A DNA stretch of 64,000 nucleotides from Prosapia bicincta (GCA_036971475.1 JBAIZL010000058.1:619501-683500); one strand, 5' to 3'. Numbered from the stretch's first letter, positions 10,796-22,857 are shown. The notes: a model not told the origin generated them from the sequence alone. Translations and numbers: made by a program.

Positions 10796-11567
10796 TGTTT
10801 GGTACAAGCTCTAACCTCTTTTGATATAGCTTGGTTATCTGTTGAACAACTGGATACGATCTACTTCAAACTATTTACCTTACATGGTCTACTGCGCACT
10901 TTGCATGCCTAATCACAGCTTTTTACTCTTCTGTGATCTTTGTTCTATGAAACTTAAGTCAATGACGCCTAAATTGAACAGGCATGTGAAATTCAGCATT
11001 TTGAAAACTCCTACCATTTCTGTCAATGTTAATCAACTACTCCAACTAGGCACTTGTCTCTCTTCTCTTCTTGATTTTCCTCGCCATTTTGGGTCATCTC
11101 GAACATTGTTTTTATTTGTTTTGATCTTCCAAATTATTCTTAGGATAAGTGTTAAGATCAAAGAGCCAGAATAAGTGCTACAATAAAAAAATTATTTATT
11201 TTAACCAATTTAACTAATTAATAAAAATTATTAATATTTTTCACTATTTTCTCACTGAACGTTATTTCAACCACAAGAGTGTTAGCATGTGGTTAACTGG
11301 TTAGTAGAATTATTTGTGTAATGAGTAAACATTTCAACTTAGTCAATTTCAAGTTATGTAGAAAACAGTCCACATGGAACACAACTACAATTGAGTGGAG
11401 TATATTCAAAGAAAATTAGTGTTTTTTAGCAATTTTCATTATTCAAACTCTATTCATAAACTCTTTGTCAATTTATAACTCAAGGTAACTCTCCGGTTTG
11501 CCTTTTAAATTCATCTATGAGGTCCACTGGAAATTTAGTTTTTTTTAGTATCTTTCCGTCAAATTCA
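10796..11567 (+). repeat. BEL/Pao 3' LTR
   Basis: Direct repeat partner of 6273-7032, with the same start (TGTTTGGTACAAG) and end (GTCAAATTCA) but many internal differences. The short open frames inside it are not conserved between the two LTRs. Confidence 0.75.
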
Positions 11568-12137
11568 AGAACTGAACACCGCAGCGTTTTATGCAAAATA
11601 TCGATTACTGCACTAAAGAGATACAAACTTCAAGTAAAACAAATAAGAAACATTCTGTATTGGACTAAGATGAAACAAGTGTACTTATCCCTGGATTTAA
11701 AACTACAAAAATCTCTATTTCTAGATAACCCATCACAATTTAAATGAACTATAATCGATGTCTATAAAGATAAACATCAAAACCACCTACTTCTCTATAA
11801 GCCTCCCAAAAGGTAATGTTTGGTTAACATGAAATTTTCTATTCTAGATTTTGGCAGGTAGAAAACTGACTAGTGTTCAAAGATTAATTATTTAGTTAAT
11901 GTGCCATTAATGGAATAAAATATTGAAAAAAATGCTAGACATCTCCCCCACACTGTTTGTTTAAACTGAATCAGATGACATAGTATCAATAAAGTCTTAC
12001 AAAAGTCATTAGACTATGATAAACAATAACAGATTTCTATTGTGTGTAATATATAAAAAGTATATTTTTTCAAACTATTCTTCTTATCATGAACAAATAA
12101 AATATATACTCAATTTTTTAAATAACAATTAACCAAC
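11568..12137. other. Intron sequence with no recognised content
   Basis: AT-rich stretch between the BEL/Pao 3' LTR and the ANAPC1 exon at 12256-12138. Confidence 0.4.
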
Positions 12138-12256
12138 CTATTGACAATAGAACCTCTTTTCGAAACAGAAGATATCTGGCTAAAGTTACTAAACACTGCA
12201 GAAGACTGATTCTGTGTAGAGCCCAATGAGTTTTCAACACACATTAGTTGACACTC
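12138..12256 (-). CDS. ANAPC1: ANAPC1 exon 7
   Basis: The exon lies between acceptor TTTGTTTCAG and donor AG/GTTGGT. It starts in phase 0 and ends in phase 2, fitting its neighbours. It encodes ECQLMCVENSLGSTQNQSSA and continues into a Ser-rich tail ending SVSKRGSIVN. It forms the start of the disordered loop that follows the HSVWKLRK strand of the propeller. Sequence conservation is low here, so the call depends on splice signals, phase and position. Confidence 0.7.
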
Positions 12257-12856
12257 CTGAAACAAAAGGTAATAAACTTATATTTATTTATTTACAATTA
12301 ATAAGAATTGTATTTACTTAGGCTTTCTAACAAGCCAGAAATAGATTTTCTCCCAAACCTTGCTTCACTAAGTCAGTACTACCAGGTGTTTTAAATATTT
12401 AAAAACAAGAAAACTTTTGGTATCCTTTCAGTAACACATAAAAACCTCTTACATTCAAATTAATTGTGGCAGGTCTATGTTAGATTCCAAAAAGTTTAGA
12501 TTTGCCGAACAATCTTTATCACTTATTACTTACTGTTAGTAATGGTGTAAGTGCCATCTCATATGGTTTATAGGTATTCAAGCTGCTATGGTGTGTGGTG
12601 AAGGGGTTCTTGACCTTATCTATCAATTTTATTCAAGTCAATTTTTAAACACTTTTAACAAATGGGATATTTAGCTGAGTGTCTTTCTTATAAATTAATT
12701 ATACCACATAAACAGAAACACAATATTTGCATAAAATTTGTAATACAACAAGTGAGAAAACATTAGAGCAGCACCTGAGATATTTTGCTATTAGGATTAT
12801 TGTTTGTTTTTGTATAATGTGAAAAGAAAAACTGCATTTTGTGATTATTGTTTTTA

Positions 12857-13639
12857 TCTATACTAATATATATATAAATCTAATGGTGTCTGTCTGTGTG
12901 TGTATTATTTAATCACTTAAAAACTACTGAACTCATTTACCTGGAATTTGGTATTTATTTCCCGTTCCCACGTGTTCAATTTTAGCGAAAAAAATTATAT
13001 CGGGCGACAAAGAAAGACATCGGATATCTGAAAACAAATTATAAAAACTCTTGCTCAGGCCCCAAAAGTTTACAGTTTTGGAAAAATGTAATTACCCACA
13101 AATGGGGTTCTAATAGTGCTGGTAAAAATCCACACTGCCCACCAATACAATGCATATAAAATGAATCAAAAACATGTCCTGAAGCTATATTGACAATTAT
13201 TGTTTTTTAATGCCATAAAAGGTTAATTTTATATACCTATGAAGTATCCAATTTTATTTTATTTTATTTATTTCCCTGAGCGAGTTTTCATTATTTTTTT
13301 CGTATCCCTGATGACTTTCTGCATCGCCCGATTTAATTTTTTTCAATATTGAACACATGGAAATGGGAAATAAATACCTGAAATTTTACATGGACATTCT
13401 TAGGGTCCCTGATTTTTACATAGGCCTATTTTTATTTAGAAATTCCATCAGGGCACCACCCCACCTGCCTTGGAAACTCCCTTAACGATAGGTTTATAAA
13501 TCATAGTTTGATATATTTATTGGGATTTAATTTCAGTTAATTAAATTCAATACAAATACAAATTAAATTCAATACAAATACAAATTAAATCAATACAAAT
13601 ATTCGTCAAACCCTGTACGAAATGCAGGTACTATGCTAG
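12857..13639 (+). mobile_element. Helitron-like non-autonomous element
   Basis: The 5' end TCTATACTAATATATA follows an A, and the 3' end is CTAG followed by T. This is the A/T insertion pattern and TC...CTAG ends of Helitrons. A short hairpin (CCTG...CAGG) lies about 8 nt before the CTAG. Internally, a segment near 12947-13040 (GGTATTTATTTCCCGTTCCC, ATCGGGCGA) recurs inverted near 13290-13395. No Rep/helicase coding was seen. The TCTATACTAATAT start is known from many insect Helitrons. Boundaries were called by eye. Confidence 0.6.
13540..13600. repeat. 22-bp tandem repeat, three units
   Basis: Three units of about ATTAAATTCAATACAAATAC, the last slightly shortened, near the 3' end of the Helitron-like element. 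Confidence 0.8.
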
Positions 13640-14403
13640 TAATGTAATAAGACTGCATAACTGATAGTCGTGTTTATATGACTGCACAGTAGTGCATACT
13701 ATATTAGATATACTGTACATTAATCAATTATATATTATTATATCTTGTTACTTTCTAAAACGTAGATTACAACCATACGCTTTTCTTGCTGCAAACTTTT
13801 TTTGTTCAGTTGTAAATCTCATATGTTCTGATCTGTCAGGATTTCTAAAGATATATTTTATTATTATTCATATGCATATCCCCTACAATGGTTTTATAAA
13901 TTTAAAAAAATTATATATTATTTTATTTTATGATAAAAATTGTATGAGAAATAAGTACAATGGGAAGGAGTTAGCCAAATGTTTACATGAATTGTGTGAA
14001 AAAACAAAATTTTGTTTAGACTGGTCTCCCATACACACTGTGGCGTGAATGGACAGTATTATTATTACTGTGTATTTAATTTTAAATTAAAATAAAATTT
14101 AGCTAAAAACAAATTATAGGTAAAATGAGAAAACTATATAAATAAGTTTATTTAAATAAAAGTAATAGCCTGGTAGAGCTTCGCCATCCTGGTGTCAAAA
14201 GATTCCTACACTCTGTAGGCATCTGGCAGTGGTAGCGGGAGGACTGTATCTCTTCTACTTTTCTCATTGTAACTAGTACAAATAAAAACAACAATTTCAA
14301 ATCTCCCCACTAGTATATTGTGTTTAGTAATTAGGTTTTTATTGCCAAAAAACTACGAGTCAATTGAAATCCATTGATAACTTTTTAAGGAAATTGAAAT
14401 AAG
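13640..14403. other. Intron sequence with no recognised gene
   Basis: The plus-strand open frame at 13692-14048 (118 codons) resembles nothing I recognise and is AT-rich. Confidence 0.35.
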
Positions 14404-15030
14404 GTGAGTGAAAGCAGAGTAAAAGACTGCTGTATTGATTTTAAGAAGAGCAGCTCCAATTTTCACAATGAGGACTCTAGTGATCAGCCTACTCTGGTCA
14501 CTGAAGACTTGTTAATGAAAAACAATAAAAAATTTATGAAAATTGCTATTTCCCAATTACTGAGCTTTTACAACATTTTCCTCAAATCTCATGAATTTAT
14601 TTTATGAAATCATTGTGGAGAAGCTTGGCTACCACAAATATTGTGCAATGTGGGTATAAAAAATCCTTATAGAAGGCCCCAAAAATCAAAGAGTTGTTGC
14701 ATTACTGACTTTCCTTGAACACTACAATAAACATGGTAATGAACCTTTTGACTGTATCGTAACTGGTGATGAAATATGGGTAAAGCATCGAAATGTGAGT
14801 TGAAAAGGCAGTCTATGGAATAGAAAAATAAGCATTTTACCATAAAAACCTAGAAATTTTCCAAAACTTGGTAAGAACCAAGACAGATCATGGCAACTGT
14901 TTTCTGGGATGATGAGAGTGAGAATCTGGTTGATATCCTTAAACAAGCCTTGACAATTAACAAAGGAAGGCAAGGTGAAACACTGCAGAAACTAAGGCAG
15001 GAGATACAATACAATCATCACACAAACTTT
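14404..15030 (+). pseudogene. mariner transposase relic
   Basis: Broken plus-strand frames keep the mariner order: DSSDQPTLVTEDLL (usual form DEPRSGRP...VTE); then VALLTFLEHYNKHGNE and CIVTGDEIWVKH (around the first catalytic Asp, usual TGDE.W); then QLFSGMM near VFWD; and ETLQKLRQEIQ. At least three stops and several shifts are present. Terminal repeats were not identified. It lies antisense within an ANAPC1 intron. Confidence 0.75.
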
Positions 15031-15879
15031 TGATACTCACTATAAAGGGACAAGTGGTGTAGTCCAAGACCATCAAGTATCTTAAACTTTCCTATCATGA
15101 TACAGACAATAAAAACATACAAAACATGTTTTTTTCTAATGGGATGACAATTTACAATAAACTTACAAAACAAGCAATTTACTGATCTTCGTTTTAATCC
15201 TATTACACAGATTTTATCTTGATTCAAGTGCCACCAGGTCAGGGAAAAACATACACATGTATTATTTTTTGTTAACATATTAGATCTTAGCAACAAACTT
15301 TGTTTCTTCATAAAAAGTACTTTGTAAGTAAAAAACATTCGATTGATAAAATGAAAAAATTACTAACTTAATATTTATTTAGCCTATAATTAAATTATAA
15401 AAAAAAGTTTTTAACAAAATGGAAGCAATTTGATTTTTTTTCAAAAATGATTTTTTCTAATTAACAAAACCATGCACTATGTTTTTAATTAAAATTTTCT
15501 AATTTTTAGCTAATTATTGCTAAAATTAAATGGATTCTGAAGTCTAGATTTCAGGTGTGACTGTGAAATAACTGTAGTTCAATGGCTTGAAAACAGGAGA
15601 AAAGAATATACAGTATAATTTAAAGCTGCTTTTCAGTATATATGTAATAAAGATGTTTAACATCTACATAAGTACATTCATTCCAAGAATACTGAAACAT
15701 TATACTGTATTCTCAATCTATTACATTAAACACTGTTTTGTTACGATATCAATATGTACTTAAATTTAATTACAGTATGGATTCACTTAAATTAAGCTGA
15801 GTTCATATTGAGCAAGTCTTGGATAAGCAGGTTTTACTGTATTTTATATGAGCCTATGTAAGAGTTCAACTGTACATAC
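15031..15879. other. Intron sequence with no recognised gene
   Basis: AT-rich. A stretch near 15774-15840 begins TACAGTA and ends GGTTTTACTGTA, like pogo-type termini. It is only about 70 bp and I do not call it as an element. Confidence 0.35.
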
Positions 15880-16013
15880 CTCACTTGTAGATTTCCTCAG
15901 TTTCCAAACACTATGAAGACCAGTTCTAACATCAAACATGACACATAGAGATGGCTCCTCACTTGTATATACAACTTTCATACAAGGGTCATTCATGTAT
16001 GATAAAACACCTC
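15880..16013 (-). CDS. ANAPC1: ANAPC1 exon 6
   Basis: The exon lies between acceptor TTTTTCAG and donor GAG/GTATGT. It begins in phase 1 and ends in phase 0. It encodes GGVLSYMNDPCMKVVYTSEE followed by PSLCVMFDVRTGLHSVWKLR, which aligns with the APC1 propeller segment MKIVF...PS.VMTYD...HSVW.LR. The HSVW core is among the best-conserved parts of N-terminal APC1. Its donor phase fits the exon at 12256-12138. Confidence 0.9.
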
Positions 16014-16631
16014 CTGAAAAAGTGAGTTTTTTAAATTTTCTACTTAAAAACTTAGAGAGGAAAAATATCAGCATAAATATCCTTCTTAATCAGAAGATTT
16101 TTGTTCTCTAGAATTTTTAATTAGAGCGTGCACAACCATGAGGGTGTGTATAAATGTGTAGAAATGTTTGTTTAAAATTATTTGTAGAAATGTCATACAT
16201 TCTTAATACTTGTTTATTTGAATCATTTTTGTGCTGGTTTTTACTATAATCAAGAATTTCAACAATTAATATAAATAAACAAATTTTAAAGTACATTCCT
16301 ACTGAGGCCAACAAACAAAAATTTTATTTGTTACTTTTATTTTATAATTACAATTAATATCAATATGTATTTTTATTGCTATATTTATTTACTGAATCAT
16401 AATATTAAGAGGCAAAATAGAAAGCAAATTTCCTTGAAATTTCCCATTTTCCTACTGAAGTTCGACTACTTGATGAAAGAGGACAGATATAGAAGAAAAG
16501 ACGCTGACAGTGTACTTATTTGCATAATACAATAACCACTGAGAAAATCTGGACGGACAACTTAAATGGCAGGATGAAGAAATCTGACAGCAAAGGTTTC
16601 TGAGTAATTGGGGATTTATGCTAATGGTTTA
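16014..16631. other. Intron sequence with no recognised content
   Basis: AT-rich. The short minus-strand frame at 16117-16314 is unrecognised. Confidence 0.4.
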
Positions 16632-18380
16632 TTAACACGTTCAGCACGGCTAGCGTACCGGCACGCTCTGGGTTCCTTTGCAAGGCACTGAGAGCGTGCC
16701 GGTATGCTCCCCGCTTCCATTCTGAGAGACGGCGAGCACACTGGCATGCTCACTCCCAGTCTAATTAAAACTTCTCTAATGTTGATAAGTGTTTGTATAA
16801 AGGTTTGATTTTTACGTCAATGCTTCAGAAGAGTTTGGAGAACATTGTGCCTGAGTCGTTTTTAAATCCGACCATCCCAAGTTAAACTTTTTGATACTTC
16901 TACTGAAACAATGCTTTAGGGAGTTTTATAAACATATTTAACTTTTATATTTTAATAATTTTTTAGTTTTAACCACTAAACGCGATATCTGGTAAAAAAC
17001 AACTATTATAAAAATAAACTAAGCTTTCTGAATTAACGCAAGAATAAACGATAACTGTCCTATTAGAGTGAATGAACCTACTCAAGATTGGAACAGACTA
17101 CTGTAAATAAGAGTCATTGATAAAATGTTTGGACGCCCGAAAACCTAATGTGTCATCTGAAGATTGTAGTAAACAAATGTCAGCTAATCTCGGCTATAAA
17201 TAGTCTAGGATGTGACATATGCATTATCCATGTCTGCGTTTACATTATCGATCTCTATCACTTTGTGAAACACGTTAACACAATCACAAACATTCCGAGT
17301 TAAACGTTGAGTATTTAATTTTAGTATGTAGTATATTTTAGTAGTAGGTACTTTTACTTAGATTTTTATGTAAATTATCTTTTTTCTCAGACTTTTTTAT
17401 TAAGATTTATTATCTGTCATACAGTATTTTATCATTTGTATTGGTTGATATTTTATGTAAATTTCCTTTTTTTAATTGTGATCTGATAAATAAAACAATA
17501 TTTTAATGTCTAATACACTGTTTTGATGTCCCCAAAAAACCTGTATATGGTAAAAATAATATTATTGAGATGAAAACAACGGACACAGCAGTGCAATAAT
17601 CTATTGGTTTAAATCTGCCGACAGTAACATTGTATTTTGTTTCTGGTACAAACTACTATTGAGTATTGTGAGAAATCAGTTAATTCAAATTTTTTATTTA
17701 TAGCATAACATTAGCATTCCTCTTTAGCATTTTTTTTCTTAAATATTTGTTGTGGTGTGGTGTAAATTTTAAGGAAGATCTAAATGTAATTCTCGAAACA
17801 GAATGAAAATAAAAGAAGATATTATGATTACAACAATAAATAAATATGTATCAATATTTCTGAACTGGATGTTTGGTGAAGTAACAATAAGCCATTTGAA
17901 GAGGAAAATTATTCCAATATTTTCAAATTACGTTGAAATACATTCATGAAATATATTTGGCTGAACAGTATTTCTATAAGAAAAGTATGGATTTTGTTGT
18001 CATAACATTTGGTAATTCCATAAATTGAAACTTTGTAATTTCATGACCTGTCAAATTCATAATTAAAGTATATTATTAAAAACTCAAATGAAGCCACTAA
18101 GCAATAATCATTAGTGTCCTAGGTTCGCATAATAGGATGTCTTGTTGAGAGGGGAAGGACCAATTTCAAAGGCAGGAGTTCAACAATATGATCAAAGAGT
18201 TATGTGTTTGTAATGAATTTGTTCTTCCTCACAACAGAGAACCTCTTACACAAACTTATACAAGACAATTCACTGGCTGAGATACATCATCAAAATTTTC
18301 ACATTAAGCAAATGAAATACACGTCAATCCAAAAACTCCTATCTTGCATAAATCAAATGGACCTAAAACACCACATCACT
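16632..18380. mobile_element. piggyBac-type element, copy A (right end missing)
   Basis: It starts TTAA-CACGTTCAGCACGGCTAG, matching the left end of copy B at 27562. The subterminal region holds a strong hairpin (ACCGGCACGCTCT paired with AGAGCGTGCCGGT). From about 16749 to 18380 it is ungapped and almost identical to 27679-29310, and I saw one difference (near 18259, T versus C). After 18380 it leaves copy B and no right terminus follows. No piggyBac transposase is encoded, so it is non-autonomous. An internal part (about 17090-17225) resembles the Tigger MITE at 23102-23255, so the core is composite. An unrecognised open frame (18204-18467) spans the break. Confidence 0.7.
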
Positions 18381-19779
18381 AAAGACCTCAAATCAGATCA
18401 ATCACTAAATGTCCCAAACTTCACAACAAAAAGTTATACACAAAAACAAATATTCAAAATCTATTAAAAGCCAACAGACATACTTATACATAATACTACC
18501 AACTTTAATATAAACATTATGCGTTAAGATTTAAACTACATAGACTAAAAGAAGTACCAAAAACATCAACAAAGAATTCAACAAGAATAAATACCTAACA
18601 CATAGAAATGGATACAAGTAAAACACTAATTAATACCCTATGGCTCAAAATACAAAACCCAAACAGAAATAACATAACTAAGTGAAAAATTAAATTCATT
18701 ACATTTACACATACATTCATAAAAAAGACCTCACTTATCTAGAGCCAAAACATTCAAAAAAGATAGTACAAAATAACTTACATAGCAAATACAAAACACC
18801 TACACTCTTTGACTGTATTACTGAACAGTTGACTTTTATACCAGTGCCACTCAGGTTTACAATGCAAACCTAGACTCTGTAGATAATTGCTTACTGCAGT
18901 CAAAAACAATTTTATCTCAGCAAGTTTTTTAAAAAAATTTATCTTGGCATCACAAGTACTTACTTGGATGCCAGAAGTAGATTTATTCTCTAATGGGAAC
19001 ATAAAGAGGTACCTACTCACTACCCCCTATTGATAGAAAGATAGATAGAATTAGAAAAAACCATCATCCTCTTGTACTTGTAATAGGAGAAAATTATACC
19101 ATCATGTCCAGCATTTACACAAAGTATAGGCAATGATGCAAGTGATGAAAGCAGTTGAAAGAAAGCACTTTGAGACAAAAAAAAGTAATCTGTCAATGCT
19201 TAAAGCTGTTTAGAAATGTCAAAGCTGATTTAGATTTATAGAGAGACCACATTATTAAGATTAATTTTTATGTGCAACCAAACAGCACTATGTTCTCCCA
19301 GATTGGTTGTACATAAAATTAAATATTATTTTATTTTACCTCCCTTATTTTTATTTATTTACTAACCGAACTAATTTATTTTTACTATCAAATTTGTTAT
19401 TAATATTTCTTAGTACTGATTAATATGACTACAACTTGTTAAAGTGAAACTTCTTTCTTAACAAAAATTTTAAAAAGTTTAACTAAAAAGTAAGTATAAA
19501 AAATATTATTTTTCTTAGACATTAGGAATGAAATCCAGATGGTACAGGGGTAGTCTCAGAACAGAGTGATCACGCTGAGCTAAGACTGTATTTATCCTAC
19601 ATTTTTAACTTGCCCTTCTTCAATTTGATAATGAATAAAACAGGGGTGTGGATATACTTTCGGAGTAGAGAATCCCATCATCAGTCAGTCACTTACTTAT
19701 GCATATCTTGTTTCTTCTACAATGAGGTTTGTGCTGTGAAACTACAAAAGGTAGTGATGACGAGAATAAGATGAAGGTT
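18381..19779. other. Intron sequence with no recognised gene
   Basis: The part to about 18480 continues the open frame that enters from copy A. The remainder is AT-rich with short unrecognised frames. Confidence 0.35.
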
Positions 19780-20174
19780 TGACAGAGACAGTATAAGAAG
19801 AGAAAATTAGTCACGGAAAAGGAACAACCGCTTTGGAAACTGCACTACGCTATATTGAACAACAGACACTACGCCAACAGATGTGCTCTGCTAAGACGTC
19901 TATGCAACACTGCAGCATGGAAACGATCGAAGAAGCAGAAGACATTTCACAACTTTTTCCAAAATATGTGATGAGTAATGTATTCCAAAGTAACATTACA
20001 TTTATGTAAGTACTCTAATCAATAAAGTTCTATAAACATATTTTCTGCATTCTTAGTTATAGTATTAGAGTTCACTAGAAATCCTGTTTTAGGAAAATAG
20101 TTCCATATAATCCAAGTTTTTGTTAATTCGAGGGGGCTCAGTCCCCTCTACCTCAAATTATCGAGACTCTACTG
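19780..20174 (+). mobile_element. Tigger/pogo relic, 3' end
   Basis: Plus-strand fragments TTALETALRYIEQQTLRQQM and, after a frame change, AAWKRSKKQKTFHNFF match the C-terminal tail of Tigger transposases (ALE.AL.Y.EQQ... and KKQKTI.DFF). The element ends in an inverted-terminus-like AAATTATCGAGACTCTACTG followed by TA (20175-20176). The 5' part was not found nearby. Confidence 0.7.
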
Positions 20175-20535
20175 TAATTATTAAACTAATGCATCTTATA
20201 ATATAGCTGTGGTAAAAACTTGTCCTCTAAAAGTATTATATTCTGTTCAGAATACTACAAAACTCAGTGTACAAATTTTAATGTTTTTATAATTCTTTTT
20301 ATTTGCTTCGATAAAAGTAAACTGTTAGATGATAGCTGGAGTCCTACCCACAAAAGAGCATCATAAGCAACCATAAAACATCGCTCTACACAGCTACAAA
20401 GTACCTTCCTACAATCCCAACAGGGTGGTCTGTTTCAGGTATGAGGCTTTGCACATGTGAGCCATTATCTTTACCTACAACCAAATCAGACAGTTTTATG
20501 TCTTTACTTCAAATATACATACCAGCTACAATGAT

Positions 20536-21372
20536 CATGTTAGAATTTACACTGATGGTTCACTTGACCAACAAAAGAGAACATCTGGAGCAGATTTTTT
20601 TCAACGAATCTACTGATATCTGCTTTTCGTCACTACAAACTCGCACTCTAGTATGGACACAGAGCTTCTGACGCTAAATGCTGCGTTGGCAAGTTGCTTC
20701 GAAACAAAGGAGGAGAAAATATGCATATTCACTGATTCCAGATCTGCCCTCCAGGCTCTCCTAAATTCATCCACAGGGGACTACTCCTTTCGCATTGATG
20801 AAATAAGAAAATTTGCTAGCAACTTGAAGAACATGGGGAAGGACATAACTCTTCAATGGGTACCTGCGCATTGTGGAATACCAGGAAACGAGAGGGCCAA
20901 TGAAACAGCTAATGCGGCATCCCATATGTACCCAACATTTAAAGCCAAGTATCCACTCATGTATTGTAAAAGCTTGGCAAATAAATACTTTCATAAATGT
21001 TGGACTGAATCTTGGAAAGAAGAGGCCACAGGTCGTCATCTTTTTCAATTTCAGCTTGAACCGTTGAGTGAGGACAAATTCAGGGAAGTTTCACATCTGA
21101 TTATAGCTTTTGCAGCTCGAGTAAGATCCGGCAATCTAGTGATGGAGGAATATTTATTTAGATTTGGTCTTTCGAATTCTCCAATCTGTGCACTTTGTGA
21201 GGGTGAAGATGAAAGCATAAAGCTCATTTTGTTTGACTGCACGTACCCCATACCAAGGAGAGACCTTCTGAGAGCCGAAGTGGAAACATGGAAATATATT
21301 CTCATAAACAAGAAGCATTGGGGGCTGGCAAGGATAATATACCATGGACATCGGGCTATCGGCTACTCTTGA
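20536..21372 (+). pseudogene. LINE RNase H and zinc-knuckle relic
   Basis: The frame starts near VRIYTDGSLDQ, has a stop after about 27 codons, then stays open for 239 codons from 20653. RNase H motifs in order: YTDGS, MDTELLTLNAAL, CIFTDSRSALQALL and WVPAHCGIPGNERANETANA. The fourth acidic residue, normally Asp in GNE.AD, is Asn here. A degraded zinc knuckle follows (CALCEGEDESIKLILFDC; the usual His is absent). It is typical of the C-terminus of I- or Jockey-related non-LTR elements with RNase H. It differs clearly from the LOA copies in this window. No RT or endonuclease is adjacent. Confidence 0.75.
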
Positions 21373-21641
21373 AGCTGGATGCCTGTGCAAAGAAGTAAAC
21401 TTAGAACATAAAAAGCTTTACCTATAAATTTACAATCTTGTAAATTGTAATAATCTTACCTATTGTTCATATTTCATAATTTAATTCATATCTTTCATAG
21501 GTGCTAATAAATAACTTGAATGATTGTCATTCATGTTGGAAAAAACATCAATGGAGTTTAATTAACTTTTCATGATTTATTAGTTTGACTCCAAATGTTT
21601 CCATATAACATATATCTAGTTTTTATATAAATAATGCTAAC

Positions 21642-21795
21642 CTTGTTTTAATAGGAACAGAGGAGCCATTTCATCCAAAGGGTGTAAGAGTGAGAAAAGC
21701 GTTGTTGGAATAAAACTTTTCTCTAATGGAGAATTCGCCAGAGTTGAAACACGCTCCAGTAACAGACCATATTTTGTGCTCCAAGCACTAGCTAC
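21642..21795 (-). CDS. ANAPC1: ANAPC1 exon 5
   Basis: The exon lies between acceptor TTATTACAG and donor CAAG/GTTAGC. It starts in phase 0 and ends in phase 1. It encodes VASAWSTKYGLLLERVS and, further on, TTLFSLLHPLDEMAPLF. These match the highly conserved APC1 motifs VW.TKYGLL.ER and MFS.LHPLDE..PL, the most diagnostic exon in the window. It is separated from the exon at 21971-21877 by a very short intron of 81 bp. Confidence 0.95.
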
Positions 21796-21876
21796 CTGTA
21801 ATAAACCATACAATTCCAAATTATAATAATCTTATTCAAACTGGAAATTATACATTAAATAAATTGGTTGAATTAC

Positions 21877-21971
21877 CTTAAATTGTAAAGGTGACAAGAA
21901 GTCTTCGCCTTCTGAAGTATAGACTGTAACTTTAGTTGAATCCAGCAAGCAAACACTCGGCATTGGTTCCA
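21877..21971 (-). CDS. ANAPC1: ANAPC1 exon 4
   Basis: The exon lies between acceptor ATTTTCAG and donor AAG/GTAATT. It takes one base from the previous exon (phase 1) and ends in phase 0. It encodes VEPMPSVCLLDSTKVTVYTS then EGEDFLSPLQFK. This corresponds to the APC1 propeller strands that read CI..S..I...S.EG.D....LPFQ in other animals. It joins the exon at 21795-21642 across an 81-bp intron. Confidence 0.9.
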
Positions 21972-22857
21972 CTGAAAATTTTTAAACAAATTAGGCAATT
22001 TATAAGACACTTTCTCATAATAGCCTACCTCTGATTGTAAGCTTTCAGATACCTAATTAGTTAATTTTGTAAATTATTTATCACTGTGACTCAAAAATTA
22101 CCCCCAATAGTCAATAATTTCATTCTTTCATTGAATGTTATTACCAAACAGTATTACAAAACTGATAGTAGCAGGTAAGATGATTAAATCTGCTGCTTTT
22201 CGTAAATAAAGTGCTTGTGATGCTATTTGTTACAAAACTATGAGTAATAATGTGGTGGAGAAATCTAGCCAACACTCTTCCTCAACTGAAAAATAGCTCT
22301 AATTACAGATTACGTTAATTATTCATTTATACTTTGCATTAAATAATCAACATTATGTTCTAATTAGTTTTTACTTTGTTCAAATTAATATAAATTGTTG
22401 TTATAATTCACTTTTTTCTTCAGGGGCTCATTTCTGGTCAATATGAGATTACAGATTCTGAGATATCCTTCTGGATCATTTCTTTTTCACATGCCTTTTA
22501 CATTTTTGTTGATCACATTTTTACTAACTTTATGAAGGGAGGGGTTCATATCTGACATTATTAGAATATTCAAAGGGCTAGGAATCCGTTTACTTTTAAA
22601 TTTCTTTTCTTCTATTTTTTTTTCAACTGTCATTATATTTTGCGTATTTGTTTCTCTTTCTCCAGGGAACCAAATACACGTTAGACCCCTTTTGAAAAAG
22701 GTACATTAGAAGAAAGATCTCCATCATGCCTTTAAATCAATCAAGATAGAAAGCAAATCACAGGTGTCAAGGAGTCGGAAAGAAGAAACGTGTGATGATG
22801 AAGAGGAGCAGAAAATTTTTAGTCAAATCTATGAAATTTTAATAGGTAAGAAAAATA
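21972..22857. other. Intron sequence with no recognised content
   Basis: AT-rich stretch between the ANAPC1 exon at 21971-21877 and the Tigger-derived MITE. Confidence 0.4.

Larger units (their letters stand above)
6273..11567 (+). mobile_element. Degenerate BEL/Pao LTR retrotransposon
   Basis: Two related direct repeats of about 760-770 bp (6273-7032 and 10796-11567), both starting TGTTTGGTACAAG and ending near GTCAAATTCA, bracket decayed gag and pol sequence on the plus strand. Gag shows a DUF1759-like segment and a zinc-knuckle region, and pol shows an integrase zinc-binding (H2C2) fragment. Most of pol (protease, reverse transcriptase, RNase H, integrase core) is missing. An antisense LOA LINE is inserted inside gag. 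The LTRs differ by many substitutions and indels, so the copy is old. No clear 5-bp target duplication was seen. The element lies antisense to ANAPC1. Confidence 0.8.

Noticed and set aside
15774..15840. Miniature pogo-type element
   Set aside because: TACAGTA and TTTACTGTA ends are present but the inverted match is weak and the span is too short to support a call.
18204..18467. 87-codon open frame as a gene
   Set aside because: Most of it lies in the piggyBac-type core and is repeated in copy B, where the frame ends differently (29134-29346). No recognisable domain.
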